Origin: Rhodobacterales bacterium HKCCE4037
Lineage (GTDB): Bacteria; Pseudomonadota; Alphaproteobacteria; Rhodobacterales; Rhodobacteraceae
Assembly (NCBI GenBank): GCA_015689645.1
Contig: WVSM01000004.1
Location: 62,001-126,000, forward strand
Length of the DNA: 64,000 nucleotides
Direction of reading: 5' to 3'
Each line of letters opens with the position of its first letter. Position 1 is the first letter of the stretch. Shown here piece after piece: positions 61,875 through 64,000 of the stretch. The position numbers and the translations under genes are program-made. Below the pieces are notes generated by a model, which was not told the origin of the DNA, did no database searches, and saw nothing but the letters and a program-made list of their open reading frames with translations.

Positions 61875-63155
61875 TCAGTCATCGTGCCAGTCCGACCCGC
61901 TGAAGCGGCGGCTGTTGAACATCGCGCGGCGCGCGGCGACGTAAAGCCAGCCGAGGCCCGCCAGAACGGCAAGGACGAACATCCAGAACGCCGCCGGCTT
62001 GCCTTCGCTGACCCGCACCTGCAGCGTGAACGAATCCGCCGCGTTGCCGCCCTCGGCCCGTTCCAGCCGCAGCGTATGGGGGCCGGTGGTCTCCGGCCGG
62101 AACCGGAACGAGCCATTGCGCGAGCCTTCCGACCAGCTCTCGCCCCCCGACCGGCCCGAGTAATAGGAAATCGCCCGCTCCGCCGCGACCACCGGGTTGC
62201 CGTCCGGCCCCAGCACCTCGACCGCAAAGACCCCCCAGGCGTTCTGAAGGTTGCTCTCCAGCCTGACGCGCGACAGCTGGCTCGGATTGGTGACCTCGAA
62301 CGAATAGCTTTCGGGAAGTTCCGACAGCATCATCTGGGGCGTTTCCAGTACCGTTCGGCCCGGCATGAGCAGGAACACGAGCCCCAGCACCAGCGCTGCG
62401 ATCGCGGTCAGGCTGAGGACCCGCCTCAGAAGCCCTTCCTCCGCCATCGGCGTGTAGGGCTGCAGCGGATGCCGCTCGGCGGGCCCCAAAGCGCCCAGGC
62501 TGAAGCCCATGTCCCTCGCCACCGCGTCCCGGTCCAGAAGCCTGGTCAGCTCCACCTCGCGCTCGGTCGCCGATCTCGACAGCCCCAGCATCGCGTCCGG
62601 ACCCAGCAGGCTGACGGTCTGCGTCTTCTCGCCCAGCTTCGGCACCCAGTTGAATTCACCTTCCATGAACTCGATCTCGGCCACCGAGGTCTCGTAATAC
62701 TTGTAGGTCTCACCCTCGTAGGACCGGCGCGGCGGCGTCTCCGACTGCTCCACACTCGCCGGGCTCAGCCAGTGGCCCATGTTGAAGTCCCGCACCTTGC
62801 GGGTGAAGGTCACATGGCCGTTTTCCACGTTCAGCCACAGGTAGCCGTGGGTCGGCGAAAAGATCTGGTGCTCCACCCAGCGCCAGGTCTTCGCGCCGTA
62901 TTTCTCGACCATGCCCAGCGTACCGATCACGGTGAACTCCACGCCTTCGTAAGTCAGCGTCATGCCGATCGTGATCGGGCTTTTCGGGTGGTCCCGCTTC
63001 CCGATGCTGTCCAGCACCTTGTAATTGTCCTGCGTGTCCAGAACCGCGCCGCAATAGCCGCAGACATGGGTCTGAACCCGCCCGCCGCCCAGCACCGACA
63101 GCCCGGCCCCGCAGGAGGTGCAGTTGATCGAACTCAGGCCATGAGTCGCCGTCAT
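61875..63155 (-). CDS. DUF4178 protein with zinc ribbon and C-terminal membrane segments
   Basis: 426 residues. An N-terminal zinc-ribbon (INCTSCGAGLSV, HVCGYCGAVLD; CxxC pairs at about 12-15 and 32-35) is followed by a DUF4178 domain (GMTLTYEGVEFTVIGTLGMV, LWLNVENGHVTFTRKV). A membrane segment near 248-267 leads to a beta-rich domain (about 275-390) and a second membrane segment near 388-408. So the ribbon and DUF4178 are probably cytoplasmic and the middle domain periplasmic. It overlaps the upstream DUF4178 gene by four bases. Confidence 0.85.
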   Translation of the reverse strand: MTATHGLSSINCTSCGAGLSVLGGGRVQTHVCGYCGAVLDTQDNYKVLDSIGKRDHPKSPITIGMTLTYEGVEFTVIGTLGMVEKYGAKTWRWVEHQIFSPTHGYLWLNVENGHVTFTRKVRDFNMGHWLSPASVEQSETPPRRSYEGETYKYYETSVAEIEFMEGEFNWVPKLGEKTQTVSLLGPDAMLGLSRSATEREVELTRLLDRDAVARDMGFSLGALGPAERHPLQPYTPMAEEGLLRRVLSLTAIAALVLGLVFLLMPGRTVLETPQMMLSELPESYSFEVTNPSQLSRVRLESNLQNAWGVFAVEVLGPDGNPVVAAERAISYYSGRSGGESWSEGSRNGSFRFRPETTGPHTLRLERAEGGNAADSFTLQVRVSEGKPAAFWMFVLAVLAGLGWLYVAARRAMFNSRRFSGSDWHDD

Positions 63156-63787
63156 GCCACCCGGCTCCCGTCAAGCCGCTCGACCTTCAGCGTGAAGGGA
63201 TCCAGCCATTCGCCATCGCTCCACGCATGGCCACCCTCCCAGAATTCGCCCGACAGGATCTGCCCCGCCGGGCCGGAGGCATTCACGAAGTAATGCGCGT
63301 CATCGACCTGGATCAGCTCCGGGAATTGCCCGCGCACGGCGATGCACTTGGCAGTATCCCCCTCGGTCACCGTGTAGTCGCGCCCGCCATGGTGGACCTT
63401 CTCGCCCACCGCTGGCGGATCGCTCCGGCTTGGAGCGGACCGCCCTCCCAACGGGTATTGCACGGCCACGTCGCCCTCGTCGATGGACAGCCACGCCCCC
63501 TCGCCGGCGCTGTTCTCGATCCAGAACTCGTCCCACGTCCCGCGCCCGTAATCATACCGCGCGTGCCCCACAACGAGGCATTTCTTTCCGTGGATGGTGA
63601 CGCTGTCGTTCACGTCCAGCAACATCGGGTAGTCGTGCATCTCCCCGTTGTTGCCCACCGGATTGACCGCCGCGCCCTCGCGAAACAGCGTCGTGCCGCA
63701 AGACGGGCAATCGAACATCCGCGTCGATTTGCGAAGGTTGTCAAAGCCGTAACCGCAATTCGGACAGGTGACGTGAGGATCGGACAT
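63152..63787 (-). CDS. DUF4178 zinc-ribbon protein, first gene of the module
   Basis: 211 residues, no membrane segment. It starts with CPNCGYGF and DCPSCGTTLF (zinc ribbon, about 9-33), then one DUF4178-like domain (SVTIHGKKCLVVGHARYDYG, EFWIENSAGEGAWLSIDEGD) and a second similar half (GEKVHHGGRDYTVTEGDTAK, FVNASGPAGQILSGEFW). GGA-type ribosome binding sequence precedes the ATG. The 3' end overlaps the next gene. Earlier genes of this operon could lie beyond the window edge. Confidence 0.85.
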   Translation of the reverse strand: MSDPHVTCPNCGYGFDNLRKSTRMFDCPSCGTTLFREGAAVNPVGNNGEMHDYPMLLDVNDSVTIHGKKCLVVGHARYDYGRGTWDEFWIENSAGEGAWLSIDEGDVAVQYPLGGRSAPSRSDPPAVGEKVHHGGRDYTVTEGDTAKCIAVRGQFPELIQVDDAHYFVNASGPAGQILSGEFWEGGHAWSDGEWLDPFTLKVERLDGSRVA

Positions 63788-63840
63788 GAAATGCGAAATT
63801 CCGAAGGATAAGCTGTAATCCGCTCACCCTAGCCGCAGGG

Positions 63841-63864
63841 ACCCGCCCCCGTAAAGGGGCGGGT
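63841..63864. repeat. perfect 9-bp GC-rich hairpin
   Basis: ACCCGCCCC, CGTAAA, GGGGCGGGT. It lies about 55 bases upstream of the DUF4178 start. A terminator role is uncertain because no T run adjoins the stem on either strand. Confidence 0.6.
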
Positions 63865-63882
63865 GGCCTGCGTTTTCCCAGT

Positions 63883-63982
63883 AACGCCCGACCTTGAACC
63901 TGCGACACGAATACCCTGTCACGCCTTCGGCGCTCTCGGGACATTCGTGTCACGAGACAATTCAGATCAAAGGGCGGGCGTT
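63883..63982. other. long structured element at the right window edge
   Basis: An outer imperfect stem (AACGCCCG at 63883-63890 with CGGGCGTT at 63975-63982, extended inward by CC/GG and TTGA/TCAA) encloses a perfect 9-bp stem, GACACGAAT at 63904-63912 with ATTCGTGTC at 63943-63951. That stem in turn holds CCC/GGG and CGCC-TTC-GGCG. No coding sequence is convincing here. It may be a small RNA, a leader structure or a repeat; strand unknown. Confidence 0.4.
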
Positions 63983-64000
63983 TTACCCCAAGACCTCGTC

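Noticed and set aside
63890-63910. tRNA-like T-arm on the minus strand
   Set aside because: GCAGGTTCAAGG looks like a T-arm, but no acceptor stem, anticodon arm or CCA fits a tRNA.
63741-63953. 70-codon minus-strand frame
   Set aside because: It overlaps the DUF4178 start in another frame, crosses the hairpins and is extremely Arg-rich.

Overview
The window is GC-rich and gene-dense, and reads like a chromosome segment of an alphaproteobacterium of the order Rhodobacterales (Roseobacter-type). This rests on gene content and order (dnaE, rpoH, coaBC-dut-moeB-like, rsmI/yraN/gshB, glnD-murJ, trpS, usp, nfu-tsaB-rimI), many ATGA/GTGA stop-start overlaps, and a short intergenic repeat containing TTTTCCGGCAAGATGAAAGG. 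No tRNA, rRNA, insertion sequence, prophage or CRISPR array was seen. No gap between genes exceeds about 215 bases.

Layout. 1-1159: 5' part of dnaE on the minus strand. 1281-2760: a tiny secreted or anchored peptide, then an ArsR-type repressor with two SRPBCC (AHSA1-like) proteins behind two copies of a palindromic operator. 2913-12947: a long plus-strand purine operon, made of xanthine dehydrogenase xdhABC, a BMP-type nucleoside/nucleobase ABC importer (ATPase, two permeases, lipoprotein-like binding protein) and a voltage-gated K+-channel-like protein between permease and binding protein. 13117-17925: a DauA-like FAD oxidoreductase, two tandem paralogous periplasmic proteins, a DUF938 methyltransferase and a cyclic-nucleotide-binding patatin. 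17940-25001 (minus): a small membrane protein, an 834-residue FAD/GcvT oxidoreductase of the dimethylglycine/sarcosine dehydrogenase type, an ArnT-like glycosyltransferase and a 2-hydroxyacid dehydrogenase. 25134-33252: SH3-like exported protein, M3 metallopeptidase, amino-acid ABC components without an ATPase, membrane-anchored E1-like enzyme, dut, coaBC and rpoH. 33357-46589: cobinamide kinase, histidine phosphatase, GST, comM-like ATPase, gshB, yraN, rsmI, LpoA-like lipoprotein, glnD, murJ, a rhomboid-fold protein lacking its catalytic residues, and trpS. 46726-51719: VOC protein, aminotransferase class IV, UspA, alpha/beta hydrolase, Nfu, tsaB, rimI.

51886-57928 is a second BMP-type ABC importer, interrupted by an unknown protein and a LysE exporter. 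58102-59672 is a dioxygenase-esterase pair resembling the quinone-detoxifying MhqO/MhqD. 59819-63787 (minus) is a compact five-gene module: two DUF4178/zinc-ribbon proteins, a 60-residue membrane peptide, a half-size DUF350 protein and a membrane-embedded aminopropyltransferase. This module is the best candidate here for a poorly described system, probably in envelope stress or polyamine chemistry.

Other observations of note: a repeat element translated in frame inside xdhB, tandem operators that overlap the arsR start codon, an Irr-box-like site in front of nfu, a probable CTG start for yraN, and several perfect hairpins, one of which sequesters the ribosome binding site of the aminotransferase gene.
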